From Hymenobacter sp. H14-R3 (GTDB taxonomy: Bacteria; Bacteroidota; Bacteroidia; Cytophagales; Hymenobacteraceae), in the NCBI RefSeq assembly GCF_030063445.1, contig NZ_JASITD010000006.1:89749-153748 (forward strand): DNA of 64,000 nucleotides, in the 5' to 3' direction. This document shows, in pieces, positions 1 to 9,019 of this stretch; positions within the stretch are counted from its first letter, which is position 1; each line of letters begins with the position of its first letter. Position numbers and translations under genes: made by a program. Under the pieces are notes generated by a model, which was not told the DNA's origin, made no database searches, and was given only the letters and a program-made list of their open reading frames with translations.

Positions 1-80
1 ACCGGGCGCCCCGCCTCTTCGTTTGGGGGCTTTTGGCGCAATTTTGAGGCTAGTGCCCCAGTCCGCCGGCGGAGCCGACC

Positions 81-266
81 GACCGGTTGCCGCTTGAACG
101 ACGCCCGCACGACTGACCACGCGGCGCACATGACAACCGGCCCAGCGGCGAAGCCGGCCGACCGGTTGCCGTGCGAGCGACGCCCGCACGACTGACCACG
201 CGGCGCACACGACAACCGGCCCAGCGGCGAAGCCGGACGACCGGTTGACGTATGCGCCGCGTGGTC
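81..266. repeat. 79-bp tandem repeat with internal inverted sequence
   Basis: Two near-identical 79-bp units start at 81 and 160, each beginning GACCGGTTG, and a truncated third begins at 239. Each unit carries ACTGACCACGCGGCGCA, and the reverse of this motif (TGCGCCGCGTGGTCAGT) follows the last unit at about 253-269, so the array is closed by an inverted copy. The rest of 1-365 holds no convincing gene; the open frames across it are shadows of the repeat. The array lies about 100 bp upstream of the first gene, so a regulatory role is possible but not shown. Confidence 0.75.
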
Positions 267-365
267 AGTAGTGGAGATGATTTTGCTGCCAGACTTCTAT
301 GCTGGCCCAGGCACCAAACCGGCCCGGCGTAGCGTTGTGCCCCCACCGCCGCCGAACTTTACTCT

Positions 366-3300
366 ATGACCCAACGCTACCGTTTGTGCTTTGCCTTTGT
401 GGCCCTGCTCGTAGCGGTGTTGAGTTTGGCTGTTGGTCCGGCCCGGGCGCAGCAAGCGGCGCGCCCGGTGGTGGCGGCGCCCACCGAGCCGCCCAACAAC
501 CGCCGCTGCCGCTACTTGCGTTTGGCGGCCGGCCGCGACACCACCAGCTTCGCTATTAGTGATACGCTGACCGTGGTGCCGTCGTCGGTGACGGCCAATG
601 GGCAGTCGGTGCGCTACGACCCGCGCCTCGACCGCTACGAACTGGTGCAGCCGGCGCGGCGCGACAGCAGCGGCGCGGCCCTGCCCGATTCGGTGCTGCT
701 GTGCTACCGGGTGCTGCCGCTACCGCTGCTGCGGGCCCGCTACCGCCGCCCGCGCCGCCTCATGGACAGCCTCGATTTCCGGGACCGGCCCATGCTGTGG
801 CTCGAAGATTTTTCGCAGCAAGAGCAGATTCTCAGCACGCCGGGCATCAGCAAAACGGGTAATCTGAGCCGGGGGATTTCCTTTGGCAATACCCAGAACG
901 TATTTGTGAACTCGGCGCTCAACTTGCAGCTCGAAGGGCAGCTGACGGAGAAGATTCGCCTCACGGCGGCTATTTCGGACCAGAACGTGCCTTTTCAGCC
1001 CGAGGGGAATACGCAGACGCTCCAGCAGTTCGATAAAATCTACATCACCCTCACCGGCCCGCAGTGGAACCTGACGGCCGGCGACGTGGTACTGCGCAAC
1101 AAGCCCGATTACTTCCTGCGCTACTACAAAAACATCCAGGGCGCGGCCGTGGAGGTGAACCTGGGCGCGCCCGGCCCGCAGCCGCTGCAAGCCGGCACCA
1201 CCAATAACAGCGTGAGCAACGCTCCGCCCTCGTCGTTCACGACCTACACCAACGGCGTGACCAACAACAGCGCCGCCCCGCCCGGCGCGGGCGGCGTGGC
1301 CCCGCTGCTGGCGCCCACCGCCGCCGTGCCGGGCGGCCAGCCGCTGCCGGGCGCGCCGGTGGCCGGCACCGGCAGCGTCACGGTGCTCGACAAGCTGGGG
1401 CAGGTGCGCTCCTCCACGCTGGTGGCGGGCGGCGTGGCCAAGGGCAAGTTTGCCAGCATCGATATTGCGCCGATTGATAACGTGCAGGGGCCCTACCGCC
1501 TCAAGGGGCCCAACGGCGAGCAGTTTATCATTGTGCTGGCGGGCTCCGAGCGCGTGTACCTCGATGGCCGCCTGCAAACGCGGGGCTTCGATTTTGACTA
1601 CGTGGTGGATTATAACCTAGCCGAAATCACGTTTTCGCCCCGCCACCTCATCACCACTAATTCGCGCATTAAGGTCGATTTTGAGTATTCCGACCTCAAC
1701 TACGCACGCTCGCTCTACACGGCCAGCCACTACCAGCAGGTGGGCAGGCTAAACCTGCGCGCCAACTACTACCAAGAGGCCGACAACCCCGACAACGCCG
1801 CTAACCTCACGCTGACGTTTGCCGAGCAGCAGCTGTTGCGGGGAGCCGGCAACGTGTCGGTGGTGCAGGCCCCGGGTGGGGCGCGGGCGGCCTTCAACCG
1901 CACCATTGTGCAGTACAACCGCGTGGGCCGGCTCAACCCGCTCACTGGCCGGCTCGACTCGGTATTTGTGTTTGCCCGCGACTCGCTCAGCACCGTGTAC
2001 ACGGTGCGCTTCACGGATGTGGGCCAGGGACTGGGTGATTATAACCTGAGCACCAGCGACATAAACTCCAACGGCCGGGTGTATATCTACGCTGGCCTGG
2101 GCCTGGGCCGCTATAAGGCGGTGCGCACCCTGCCCACGCCGCTGCTCAAGCAAATGGTGAGCGGCGGGGCCACCTACCAGCTCGACCCCACGGCCGCCGT
2201 GTTTGTGGACGTGGCCAGCTCGCAGCTGCAACGCAACCGCTTCGCACTGGGCACCGAGGACAAGGGCGGGGCCGTGCGCCTGGGCTACACCGTGCAAGAC
2301 CGCGCCCTGCCCAAGTGGGCCCCCGGGGCCTTGCAGAGCTACCGCCTGCGCTCGGCGCTCGACTACGAGCACACGGCCCCCAAGTTTGCGCCCATCGACC
2401 GCTACCGCGACATCGAGTTTGACCGCAACTGGAGCGCCACCAGCACCGCCAACGCCACGGCCGCTACCCCGCGCGAAGACAATATCCTCAACTTCGCCAT
2501 CGGCCTCACCCGCGATGCCACCCACGCCGTGAACTACCGCGTGAGCCGTCGCAACCGGCCCGGCGAGGTGAGCGGCGTGCAGCAGTGGCTCGACGTGGCC
2601 CAGCAGGTGGGCCGCGTCGAGCTGCGCGGCTCGCTGTTTGTGCTCAATTCGCAGGCCGGGCGCTACCAGTCGAGCTGGGCGCGGGGCGAGGCCAGCGTGC
2701 GCTACGGCGGCGGCCGGCTCATTCCGAGCTACACCTATCGCTTTGATAAAAACCGGGTTATCTCGCCCCGCGGCGACACCATCCGCTCGGCCAACTACTT
2801 CGACGAGCACAATTTTGCCCTGCAAAGCCCCGACACCGGCCGCACCCGCTACGGCCTGAGCTACGCCTTCCGGCAAGACCGCACGCCCACCGCCGAGCAG
2901 AACAACCTGCAGGTGCACAACCAGTCGCAGACCGTGCAGGGCAACCTCAGCACCCGCCTCAGCAAGTACCAGGACTTGCGCCTCATCGCCACCTACCGCG
3001 ACGTAAACCTGGTGAGCCAGCCCGACAGCGCCCGCCAGCGCAATATCCTGGGCAAGCTCGACCACACCCTGGGTTTGCTCCAGAATCAGATTCGCTCCGA
3101 GCTGAGCTACAGCGTGCAAACCGGCCGCGAGCTGCGGCGCGATTTCTCCTTTTTGGCCGTGCCCGCCGGCCAGGGTACCCACTACTACGCCGGCGACCTC
3201 AACGGCAACAATGTGCAGGACAAGGATGAGTTTCTGGAAGCGCAAACGGCTGATGCGCAGTACCGTACGTTTATCAAAGTGTACCTGCCCACCGCCGACT

Positions 3301-4160
3301 ACCTCACCGCCTACCAAAACCGCCTCAGCTACCGCCTCACCGTGAACGCGCCCCGCGGCTGGCGCGAAGCCGGGGCCTGGCGCGCCGTGCTGGCCCGCCT
3401 CAGCACCGTGAGCAGCGTAACCGTGGACCGCCGCACCACCAGCCCCAACGTGGCGGCCCGCCTCAGCCCGTTCAGCTTCAGTAAGGAAGATGATAAGCTG
3501 CTGGCTTTTAATCAGTTATTACGTAATACGTTGTACCTCAACCGCGCCAATCCCATCTTCGGGGCCGAGCTGACGGTGCAGCAAACCCAGCAGAAAACGC
3601 TGCTGGTGCAAGGCTTCGACCTGCGCAACCTCACCACCCAGAGCCTGCTGCTGCGACGCACGCTGGCGCAGTCGTTTACGGGCCGCTTCAACGTGGCCCG
3701 CGACGTGCGCGAGGCCCAGGCCACGTACTCGGAAACCCGCAATTTTCGGCTGCTCATCTACACCGCGCAGCCCGAAGTCAGCTACCAGCCCAGCCCGGCG
3801 CTGCGCCTCACCGGCACGCTGCTGCACACCAGCAAGGCCAACACCCTGGCCGCTCGCAAGGCCGACAGCAACGCCACCTTCGACGACCTGGGCCTTGAAG
3901 CCCGCGTGAGCCAGGTGAGCAAGCGCACCGTTACAGCCGCCACGCACGTCACGCGGGTAGCTTTCGAAGGTGATTTATCGTCGGTGGTGGGCCTCGAAAT
4001 CCTGCAAGCCCTGCGCCCCGGCACCAACTACACCTGGAACCTCAACCTGGAGCAGCGCTTGGCTAACGGCCTCAATATCAACGTGGCGTACGATGGCCGC
4101 AAGGCCAGCGGCCTGGGCATTGTGCACACCGGGCGCATGCAGGTGGCGGTGTTGTTTTGA
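366..4160 (+). CDS. Large outer-membrane beta-barrel-like protein, function unknown
   Basis: A 1264-residue protein with a signal peptide (about residues 1-28, cleavage near RAQQ). The rest is rich in alternating polar and aromatic residues such as LNLQLEGQLTEKIRLTAAIS, typical of transmembrane beta strands, and it ends in a hydrophobic stretch with a terminal Phe (MQVAVLF), as many outer-membrane barrels do. A Gly/Pro/Ala-rich low-complexity segment lies near residues 280-335. The segment around residues 165-260 (GNLSRGISFGN..., QPEGNTQTLQQFD) resembles a conserved Bacteroidota family of large surface proteins without an assigned role. No TonB plug or protease domain was recognised. It stands alone, 84 bp ahead of xdhA, with no obvious functional link to it. 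The ATG at 366 is chosen because it gives the signal peptide. Confidence 0.75.
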   Translation: MTQRYRLCFAFVALLVAVLSLAVGPARAQQAARPVVAAPTEPPNNRRCRYLRLAAGRDTTSFAISDTLTVVPSSVTANGQSVRYDPRLDRYELVQPARRDSSGAALPDSVLLCYRVLPLPLLRARYRRPRRLMDSLDFRDRPMLWLEDFSQQEQILSTPGISKTGNLSRGISFGNTQNVFVNSALNLQLEGQLTEKIRLTAAISDQNVPFQPEGNTQTLQQFDKIYITLTGPQWNLTAGDVVLRNKPDYFLRYYKNIQGAAVEVNLGAPGPQPLQAGTTNNSVSNAPPSSFTTYTNGVTNNSAAPPGAGGVAPLLAPTAAVPGGQPLPGAPVAGTGSVTVLDKLGQVRSSTLVAGGVAKGKFASIDIAPIDNVQGPYRLKGPNGEQFIIVLAGSERVYLDGRLQTRGFDFDYVVDYNLAEITFSPRHLITTNSRIKVDFEYSDLNYARSLYTASHYQQVGRLNLRANYYQEADNPDNAANLTLTFAEQQLLRGAGNVSVVQAPGGARAAFNRTIVQYNRVGRLNPLTGRLDSVFVFARDSLSTVYTVRFTDVGQGLGDYNLSTSDINSNGRVYIYAGLGLGRYKAVRTLPTPLLKQMVSGGATYQLDPTAAVFVDVASSQLQRNRFALGTEDKGGAVRLGYTVQDRALPKWAPGALQSYRLRSALDYEHTAPKFAPIDRYRDIEFDRNWSATSTANATAATPREDNILNFAIGLTRDATHAVNYRVSRRNRPGEVSGVQQWLDVAQQVGRVELRGSLFVLNSQAGRYQSSWARGEASVRYGGGRLIPSYTYRFDKNRVISPRGDTIRSANYFDEHNFALQSPDTGRTRYGLSYAFRQDRTPTAEQNNLQVHNQSQTVQGNLSTRLSKYQDLRLIATYRDVNLVSQPDSARQRNILGKLDHTLGLLQNQIRSELSYSVQTGRELRRDFSFLAVPAGQGTHYYAGDLNGNNVQDKDEFLEAQTADAQYRTFIKVYLPTADYLTAYQNRLSYRLTVNAPRGWREAGAWRAVLARLSTVSSVTVDRRTTSPNVAARLSPFSFSKEDDKLLAFNQLLRNTLYLNRANPIFGAELTVQQTQQKTLLVQGFDLRNLTTQSLLLRRTLAQSFTGRFNVARDVREAQATYSETRNFRLLIYTAQPEVSYQPSPALRLTGTLLHTSKANTLAARKADSNATFDDLGLEARVSQVSKRTVTAATHVTRVAFEGDLSSVVGLEILQALRPGTNYTWNLNLEQRLANGLNINVAYDGRKASGLGIVHTGRMQVAVLF

Positions 4161-4177
4161 GAAAACCCCCGGCCCCG

Positions 4178-4208
4178 TTGCCCAAAGCCAGCGCCGGCAG
4201 TAACTTGG
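4178..4208 (+). promoter_or_regulatory. Candidate Bacteroidota-type promoter for xdhA
   Basis: TTG at 4178-4180 is followed after exactly 20 nt by TAACTTGG at 4201-4208, close to the Bacteroidota -33 TTTG / -7 TAnnTTTG pattern. It lies 36 bp ahead of the preferred xdhA ATG. This is a pattern match only; one base of the -7 element departs from consensus. Confidence 0.35.
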
Positions 4209-4244
4209 AAATCCCTTTACCACTTGGCTAACTGGGTTTTGCCG

Positions 4245-5768
4245 ATGATAACCTTCTTCCTCAACGACCAGCCCATTCACACCACCGAGCCGGCGGCCAG
4301 CGCCCTGCTCGATTTTGTGCGCTACCACGAGCACCTGGTGGGCACCAAAATCGGCTGCCGCGAGGGCGATTGCGGGGCCTGCACCGTGCTGGTGGGCGAG
4401 CTGGCCAGCGGTGGCCAACGCATTGCCTACCAGAGCATGACGAGCTGCCTCACGCCCCTCGGCAACGTCCACGGCAAGCACGTGGTCACGGTCGAAGGCA
4501 TCAACCAGGCCGGCGGCCAGCTCACGCCCGTGCAGCAGGCCATCGTGGATAATAACGGCTCGCAGTGCGGCTTCTGCACCCCTGGCTTTGTGATGTCGCT
4601 CACCGGCCACAGCCTCAGCGACAAGCCCGCCACCGCCCAAAGTACCCGCGCCGCTATGGATGGCAACATCTGCCGCTGCACTGGCTACAAATCCTTGGAG
4701 CGCGCCGCCGCTGCCCTCACCCCCGAGCTGGCCGCGCGCCCCAGCACCAATAGCGTGCAGTGGCTTACCGAGAAGCAGTTCGTGCCCGCCTATTTTGCCG
4801 GAATGCCCGCCCGCCTGGCTGCCCTGCGCGCCGAAACGGTCGCCACCGAAGTGCTGGCCGCCAGTAACAACGGCCACCGCCGCAGCGCCGTTTCAACCTC
4901 GCCCAACGGCCACGCGCAAAGCCAGAACGGCCACGATAGCAGCGCCTTCCCCTACGCCACCCACCCGCTGCTCAGCGGCGGTACTGACCTGCTGGTGCAG
5001 CGCCTCGACGAGCTGCGCGCCCAGCCCGTGCGCCTGCTGTTCGACCAAAATGGCCGGCGCGGCATCCGCCACGAAGCCGGGGCCGGCCGCGTAGTGCTGG
5101 GGGCCGCTACCACGGCCGGCCAATTACTCGAATCGGAGTTGATGCGCGGCTTGCTGCCCCGCCTGCCCGAGTACCTCAAGCTGGTATCGAGCACGCCCAT
5201 TCGCAACATGGGCACGGTGGCCGGTAACTTCGTAAACGCCTCACCGATTGGTGATTTAACTATCATGTTCCTGGCGCTGGGGGCCGATGTTACGCTGGCC
5301 GACGCCAGCGGCACGGGTCGTGTTGTGCCCTTGGCCGAGCTGTATTTGAGCTATAAGAAGCTAGCCAAAGCGGCCGACGAGCAGGTAACCGAAATCAGTT
5401 TCCCGGCCCCGCAATCGGGCGATTTTTTCAACTTTGAAAAGGTGTCCAAGCGCATGCACCTCGACATTGCCAGCGTGAATACCGCCGCCTGGCTGCGGGT
5501 TGAAAATGGCGCAATTACCGCCGCCCGGCTCTCGGCCGGTGGGGTAGGGCCGGTGCCGCTGCTACTCGTCCGCACGGGTGCGTACCTAGTGGGCCGCGAG
5601 TTGAGCGCCGCCACGGTAGCTGGCGCCAATGAGGTGATGCAGGAAGAAATCAGTCCCATCGGCGACGTGCGCGGCACAGCGGCCTATAAGCGGCTGTTGC
5701 TAAGGCAGTTGCTATTTGCGCATTTTTTGCGCTTTGCGCCGGCCATCACGCTGGCCGAGCTGCTGTAA
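4245..5768 (+). CDS. xdhA: Xanthine dehydrogenase small subunit (2Fe-2S and FAD)
   Basis: The electron-transfer subunit of the molybdenum enzyme that oxidises hypoxanthine and xanthine to urate. From the ATG at 4245 the protein has 507 residues. A plant-type 2Fe-2S domain has Cys38, Cys43, Cys46 and Cys68; a second helical 2Fe-2S domain has Cys108, Cys111, Cys143 and Cys145 (CGFCTPG, CRCTGY). A FAD-binding domain follows from about residue 240 (LLSGGTDLL, then TPIRNMGTVAGNF near 318) with the C-terminal flavoprotein domain. Between them lies an unusual low-complexity linker with three Asn-Gly-His triplets (about 209-230). The open frame extends upstream to a TTG at 4224, but the ATG matches the family start. 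xdhB follows after a 107-bp palindromic spacer; the pair is presumably co-transcribed. Confidence 0.95.
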   Translation: MITFFLNDQPIHTTEPAASALLDFVRYHEHLVGTKIGCREGDCGACTVLVGELASGGQRIAYQSMTSCLTPLGNVHGKHVVTVEGINQAGGQLTPVQQAIVDNNGSQCGFCTPGFVMSLTGHSLSDKPATAQSTRAAMDGNICRCTGYKSLERAAAALTPELAARPSTNSVQWLTEKQFVPAYFAGMPARLAALRAETVATEVLAASNNGHRRSAVSTSPNGHAQSQNGHDSSAFPYATHPLLSGGTDLLVQRLDELRAQPVRLLFDQNGRRGIRHEAGAGRVVLGAATTAGQLLESELMRGLLPRLPEYLKLVSSTPIRNMGTVAGNFVNASPIGDLTIMFLALGADVTLADASGTGRVVPLAELYLSYKKLAKAADEQVTEISFPAPQSGDFFNFEKVSKRMHLDIASVNTAAWLRVENGAITAARLSAGGVGPVPLLLVRTGAYLVGRELSAATVAGANEVMQEEISPIGDVRGTAAYKRLLLRQLLFAHFLRFAPAITLAELL

Positions 5769-5868
5769 AACGGAGTGGTACTCCGTTTGTCGTTCGCGCC
5801 ACCAGGGCGCAAATACCTATTCTACTGCTTCGCCCGGCGCTTACGGAAACGGAGTGCCACTCCGTTCT
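5767..5868. repeat. Double palindrome between xdhA and xdhB
   Basis: AAACGGAGTGGTACTCCGTT (near 5768) and AAACGGAGTGCCACTCCGTT (5847-5866) are each nearly self-complementary and are also inverted copies of each other. The left copy overlaps the xdhA stop codon and the right copy ends 7 bp before the xdhB ATG. It could form either two small hairpins or one large cruciform in the xdh transcript. Confidence 0.8.
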
Positions 5869-5875
5869 ACAAGCC

Positions 5876-8161
5876 ATGAACCATCTCGACCCCCAGCGCC
5901 ACGTGCGCGGCGAATCGCAGTACCTCGACGATGTGCCCGTGCAGCAGGGCACGCTCTACGCGGCCGTGTACGAGTCGCCGCTGGCCCACGGCGTGCTTAA
6001 CAGCCTCGACCTGAGCGCCGCCCAAAAAGCGCCCGGCGTGGTGCGCATCCTCACGGCCGCCGACATTCCGGGCCGCAACCAAATCGGCGGCATCGTGCCC
6101 GACGAGCCGCTGCTGGCCGAGGGCCACGTGCACTTTCGGGGGCAGCCGGTAGCGCTGGTGCTGGCCCGCACCGAGGCCCAGGCGCACGCGGCGCTCAAAC
6201 TCATCGCGGCCGATAGTACACCGCTGCCCATCATTACCGACCCGCGCCAGGCGGCCGCGCAAGGCGAGCTGATTGTGCCGCCGCGCACCTTCCGCATCGG
6301 CGATTCGGCGGGGGCGTTTGCGGGCTGCGCGCACGTGTTTGCGGGCGTGGCCGAGAGCGGCGGGCAGGAGCATCTGTACATCGAAACGCAGGGCGCGTAT
6401 GCTCTCCCGACCGAGCTGGGCGGGGTCAAAATCATCTCTTCGACGCAGGGGCCGACGGCCGTGCAGCGGCACTGCGCCGTGGTGCTGGGCATCGGCATGC
6501 ACCAGATTGAGGTGGACGTGACGCGCCTTGGCGGCGGCTTTGGTGGCAAGGAGGACCAGGCTACGCCCTGGGGCTGCCTGGCCGCACTGGGCGCTTTTCT
6601 GACCAAAAAACCGGTGAAGCTGGTGCTCGACCGCATGGCCGACATGCGCATGACCGGCAAGCGCCACCCGTACTCGTCCGACTTCAAAATTGGCCTGAGC
6701 GCGGACCTGAAAATCATCGCTTACGAGGTCACGTACTACCAGAATGCGGGGGCCGCCGCCGACCTCTCGCCGGCCGTGCTGGAGCGCACGCTGTTCCACA
6801 CCACCAACGCCTACTGCATCCCGAATGTGACGGCTACGGCCAACTCGTGCCGCACCAATTTGCCGCCCAATACGGCCTTCCGGGGCTTTGGGGGGCCGCA
6901 GGGTATGTTCGTGATGGAGGCGGCCATTACTAGGGCGGCCGAGGCGCTGGGCGTGCTGCCGAGCGAGATTCAGCGGCGCAATCTGCTGCGCGAGGGCGAC
7001 CTGTTTCCCTATCGCCAGCCAGCCCAGCTATGCCACGCCGAGCAGGCCTGGGACACGGCCGCCGCGCTGTTTGACCTGGCCGCCCAACGGGCGGCGGTGG
7101 CGGCGTTTAATCAACATAACCAGCTCTTTAAGAAGGGATTGGCGCTGATGCCCATCTGCTTCGGCATCTCGTTTACCAAGACGTTTATGAACCAGACGCG
7201 GGCGCTGGTGCACATCTACACCGATGGCTCGGTGGGCATCAGCACCGGCGCGGTGGAGATGGGGCAGGGCGTGAACACCAAAATTGCGCAGGTGGCGGCC
7301 CGCACGCTGGGCATTTCGATTAATCGCATCAAAATCGAAACTACCAACACCACCCGCGTGGCCAACACTTCGCCCAGTGCCGCCAGCGCCACCGCCGACC
7401 TCAACGGCAAGGCCACCGAGCTGGCCTGCCTGGCCCTGCGCGAGCGCCTGCTGCGCCACGCCAGCACCGAGTTTGCCACTGACTACGAAGGTATTACCAT
7501 CGAAAACGAGCAGGTGCTGGCCGCCGGTATCCCGGCCGAAACCACTTGGGAGAAGCTGGTGAGCAGCGCCTTCGTGCGGCGCGTGGCCCTCACCGAAAAC
7601 GCCCACTACGCTACGCCCGGTGTGCACTTTGATGCTGGCACCGAGAGCGGCCACCCCTTCGCCTACCACGTGTATGGCACGGCCCTCACCACGGCCACTG
7701 TCGATTGCCTGCGCGGCACCTACACCATCGACAGCCTGCAAATTGCCCACGATTTCGGCCAGAGCTTCAGCCCCGCCATCGACCGGGGCCAGGTGGAGGG
7801 CGGCGCGGTGCAGGGCATCGGCTGGATGACGCTCGAAGAAGTAAGCTACAGCGACGAAGGCCGCCTGCTCAGCAACTCGCTGAACAGCTACAAGATACCC
7901 GACCTGTATTCGGTGCCCGCCGTGCTCGACGTGCATTTTCTCAACACGCCCGGCCACCCCAACGCCATCCTGCGCGCCAAGGCCGTGGGCGAGCCGCCGC
8001 TCATGTACGGCATCGGCGCCTACTTCGCCCTGCGCGCCGCAGTGCGGGCCTTCCGCCCCGGCGTAGCCCTGCCGCTGGTGGCCCCCATGACCCCGGAAAG
8101 GGTGCTTGGCGGACTGTACCCGGCGTTTGTGGAGGCGGGGGCGGAAGTAGCAGCTTCGTGA
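5876..8161 (+). CDS. xdhB: Xanthine dehydrogenase large subunit (molybdopterin-binding)
   Basis: The catalytic subunit of xanthine dehydrogenase, 761 residues, which binds the molybdopterin cofactor and hydroxylates hypoxanthine and xanthine. It begins with the aldehyde oxidase/xanthine dehydrogenase a/b hammerhead domain (RHVRGESQYLDDVP). The cofactor-binding motifs are GGGFGGKE near residue 218 and FRGFGGPQG near 334. The C-terminal GEPPLMYG near 704 contains the glutamate that acts as the catalytic base in this family. Length and order match bacterial split XdhB proteins. The FAD/2Fe-2S partner lies immediately upstream and the maturation protein XdhC is encoded at 19574-20521, at the far end of the purine block. 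Confidence 0.95.
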   Translation: MNHLDPQRHVRGESQYLDDVPVQQGTLYAAVYESPLAHGVLNSLDLSAAQKAPGVVRILTAADIPGRNQIGGIVPDEPLLAEGHVHFRGQPVALVLARTEAQAHAALKLIAADSTPLPIITDPRQAAAQGELIVPPRTFRIGDSAGAFAGCAHVFAGVAESGGQEHLYIETQGAYALPTELGGVKIISSTQGPTAVQRHCAVVLGIGMHQIEVDVTRLGGGFGGKEDQATPWGCLAALGAFLTKKPVKLVLDRMADMRMTGKRHPYSSDFKIGLSADLKIIAYEVTYYQNAGAAADLSPAVLERTLFHTTNAYCIPNVTATANSCRTNLPPNTAFRGFGGPQGMFVMEAAITRAAEALGVLPSEIQRRNLLREGDLFPYRQPAQLCHAEQAWDTAAALFDLAAQRAAVAAFNQHNQLFKKGLALMPICFGISFTKTFMNQTRALVHIYTDGSVGISTGAVEMGQGVNTKIAQVAARTLGISINRIKIETTNTTRVANTSPSAASATADLNGKATELACLALRERLLRHASTEFATDYEGITIENEQVLAAGIPAETTWEKLVSSAFVRRVALTENAHYATPGVHFDAGTESGHPFAYHVYGTALTTATVDCLRGTYTIDSLQIAHDFGQSFSPAIDRGQVEGGAVQGIGWMTLEEVSYSDEGRLLSNSLNSYKIPDLYSVPAVLDVHFLNTPGHPNAILRAKAVGEPPLMYGIGAYFALRAAVRAFRPGVALPLVAPMTPERVLGGLYPAFVEAGAEVAAS

Positions 8162-8179
8162 GCAGCTTTCGAAGCTGGG

Positions 8180-8217
8180 TTTTACGTATTGTAAATAATC
8201 GTTTACAATACGTAAAA
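8180..8217. terminator. 16-bp perfect inverted repeat between convergent genes
   Basis: TTTTACGTATTGTAAA at 8180-8195 and its exact reverse complement at 8202-8217 enclose a 6-nt loop. It lies 18 bp after the xdhB stop and before the end of the opposing gene at 8251, so a bidirectional transcription stop is the simplest reading. Neither side has a strong U tract, and the A/T-rich symmetry would also suit an operator. Confidence 0.55.
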
Positions 8218-8250
8218 AGCTCCACTTAAAAGGTATTATTGAACTTGCTT

Positions 8251-8835
8251 CTACACGTAGAACAACTTTATATAATCTTGGCAGATAGGCACTATAGCTT
8301 GCCAGTCACTAGCTGCTGCCTGAACGAGCGCTAAGTCTTCAGTGAGGGTAGCCGTGATGGGCTGTCCCTGTCGATAGATAAATTCATAGCCTTGTTCTTC
8401 CAAGTCGAGAAAAGCGGCTGTAGCGTTTAAGCGGCTGCTCAGGTGTAAAAACCAGCCTCTAATACTAGGCGAAGCCTGAAAGAGCCTGCTCATAGTAGAA
8501 CTTGCAGCCGTGAACTTGGCATACATGTATGGAGTAGCGGGCATTTGCTTCTTATCTAGATAAATACAGCCGATTCGCCCGGTGATATCGTCCGGAAAAT
8601 ACTCTCGGTGTTCACTTTTATGGAGCGGCAACCTACTTTTTAAACTATCTCCATTTATAGTCTCTGCCAGGTCTTCCAGGTAGGCCAATATCAACTCATC
8701 AAGTGGGAAGTCGAGAACAAGACAGGTACCTATTCCAGGTAACTCGTCGATTCTGCCAGCCTGAGAAAGGTGTTCAAATAGTGCCTGTTCCTCAGATTGT
8801 GGCAGGAGTAAAACAAAGCTATAAGTAAGTCCCAT
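8251..8835 (-). CDS. Hypothetical protein in an AT-rich island
   Basis: A 194-residue protein that I do not recognise. It appears soluble and mixed alpha/beta, without signal peptide, membrane span or repeats, beginning MGLTYSFVLLLPQSEE and ending in an aromatic-rich tail. Its codons use far more A and T than the flanking genes, and the AT-rich stretch continues through the upstream intergenic region to about 9000. This suggests recent acquisition relative to the surrounding purine genes. It stands alone, facing xdhB. The reading frame is clean over its whole length, which supports a real gene. Confidence 0.6.
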   Translation of the reverse strand: MGLTYSFVLLLPQSEEQALFEHLSQAGRIDELPGIGTCLVLDFPLDELILAYLEDLAETINGDSLKSRLPLHKSEHREYFPDDITGRIGCIYLDKKQMPATPYMYAKFTAASSTMSRLFQASPSIRGWFLHLSSRLNATAAFLDLEEQGYEFIYRQGQPITATLTEDLALVQAAASDWQAIVPICQDYIKLFYV

Positions 8836-9019
8836 AAAGCAAAAGGGGTAAGAATAAATAAGGTAGCTCCTTATAATATATTATATTAATAGTCAATTTA
8901 CAATGCATAGAAAACAGTTGCTTTTCCAAGCCTTGGGTTATAACACTTGTTGTGTTAAAGGGCCTTTATGAAGTTATGTGCTTTTTGAATGAGCACTACC
9001 CCAGCCCTTCACCAGCTTC
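8836..9019. other. AT-rich intergenic region upstream of the orphan gene
   Basis: The 184 bp contain runs such as TTATAATATATTATATTAAT near 8871-8890, markedly poorer in GC than the rest of the window. It would hold the promoter of the minus-strand gene ending at 8251, but no match to the Bacteroidota -7 consensus was found. Confidence 0.4.

Noticed and set aside
50..560. Small open frames in the 5' repeat region and at 299-559
   Set aside because: They follow the 79-bp repeat or overlap the start of the outer-membrane protein gene in another frame, and have no independent support.
720..4877. Long minus-strand open frames across the first gene and the start of xdhA (for example 720-1577, 1749-3317, 3975-4877)
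   Set aside because: They are antisense to well-supported genes, have His/Val/Ala/Gly-rich composition typical of complementary-strand frames in GC-rich DNA, and match no family.
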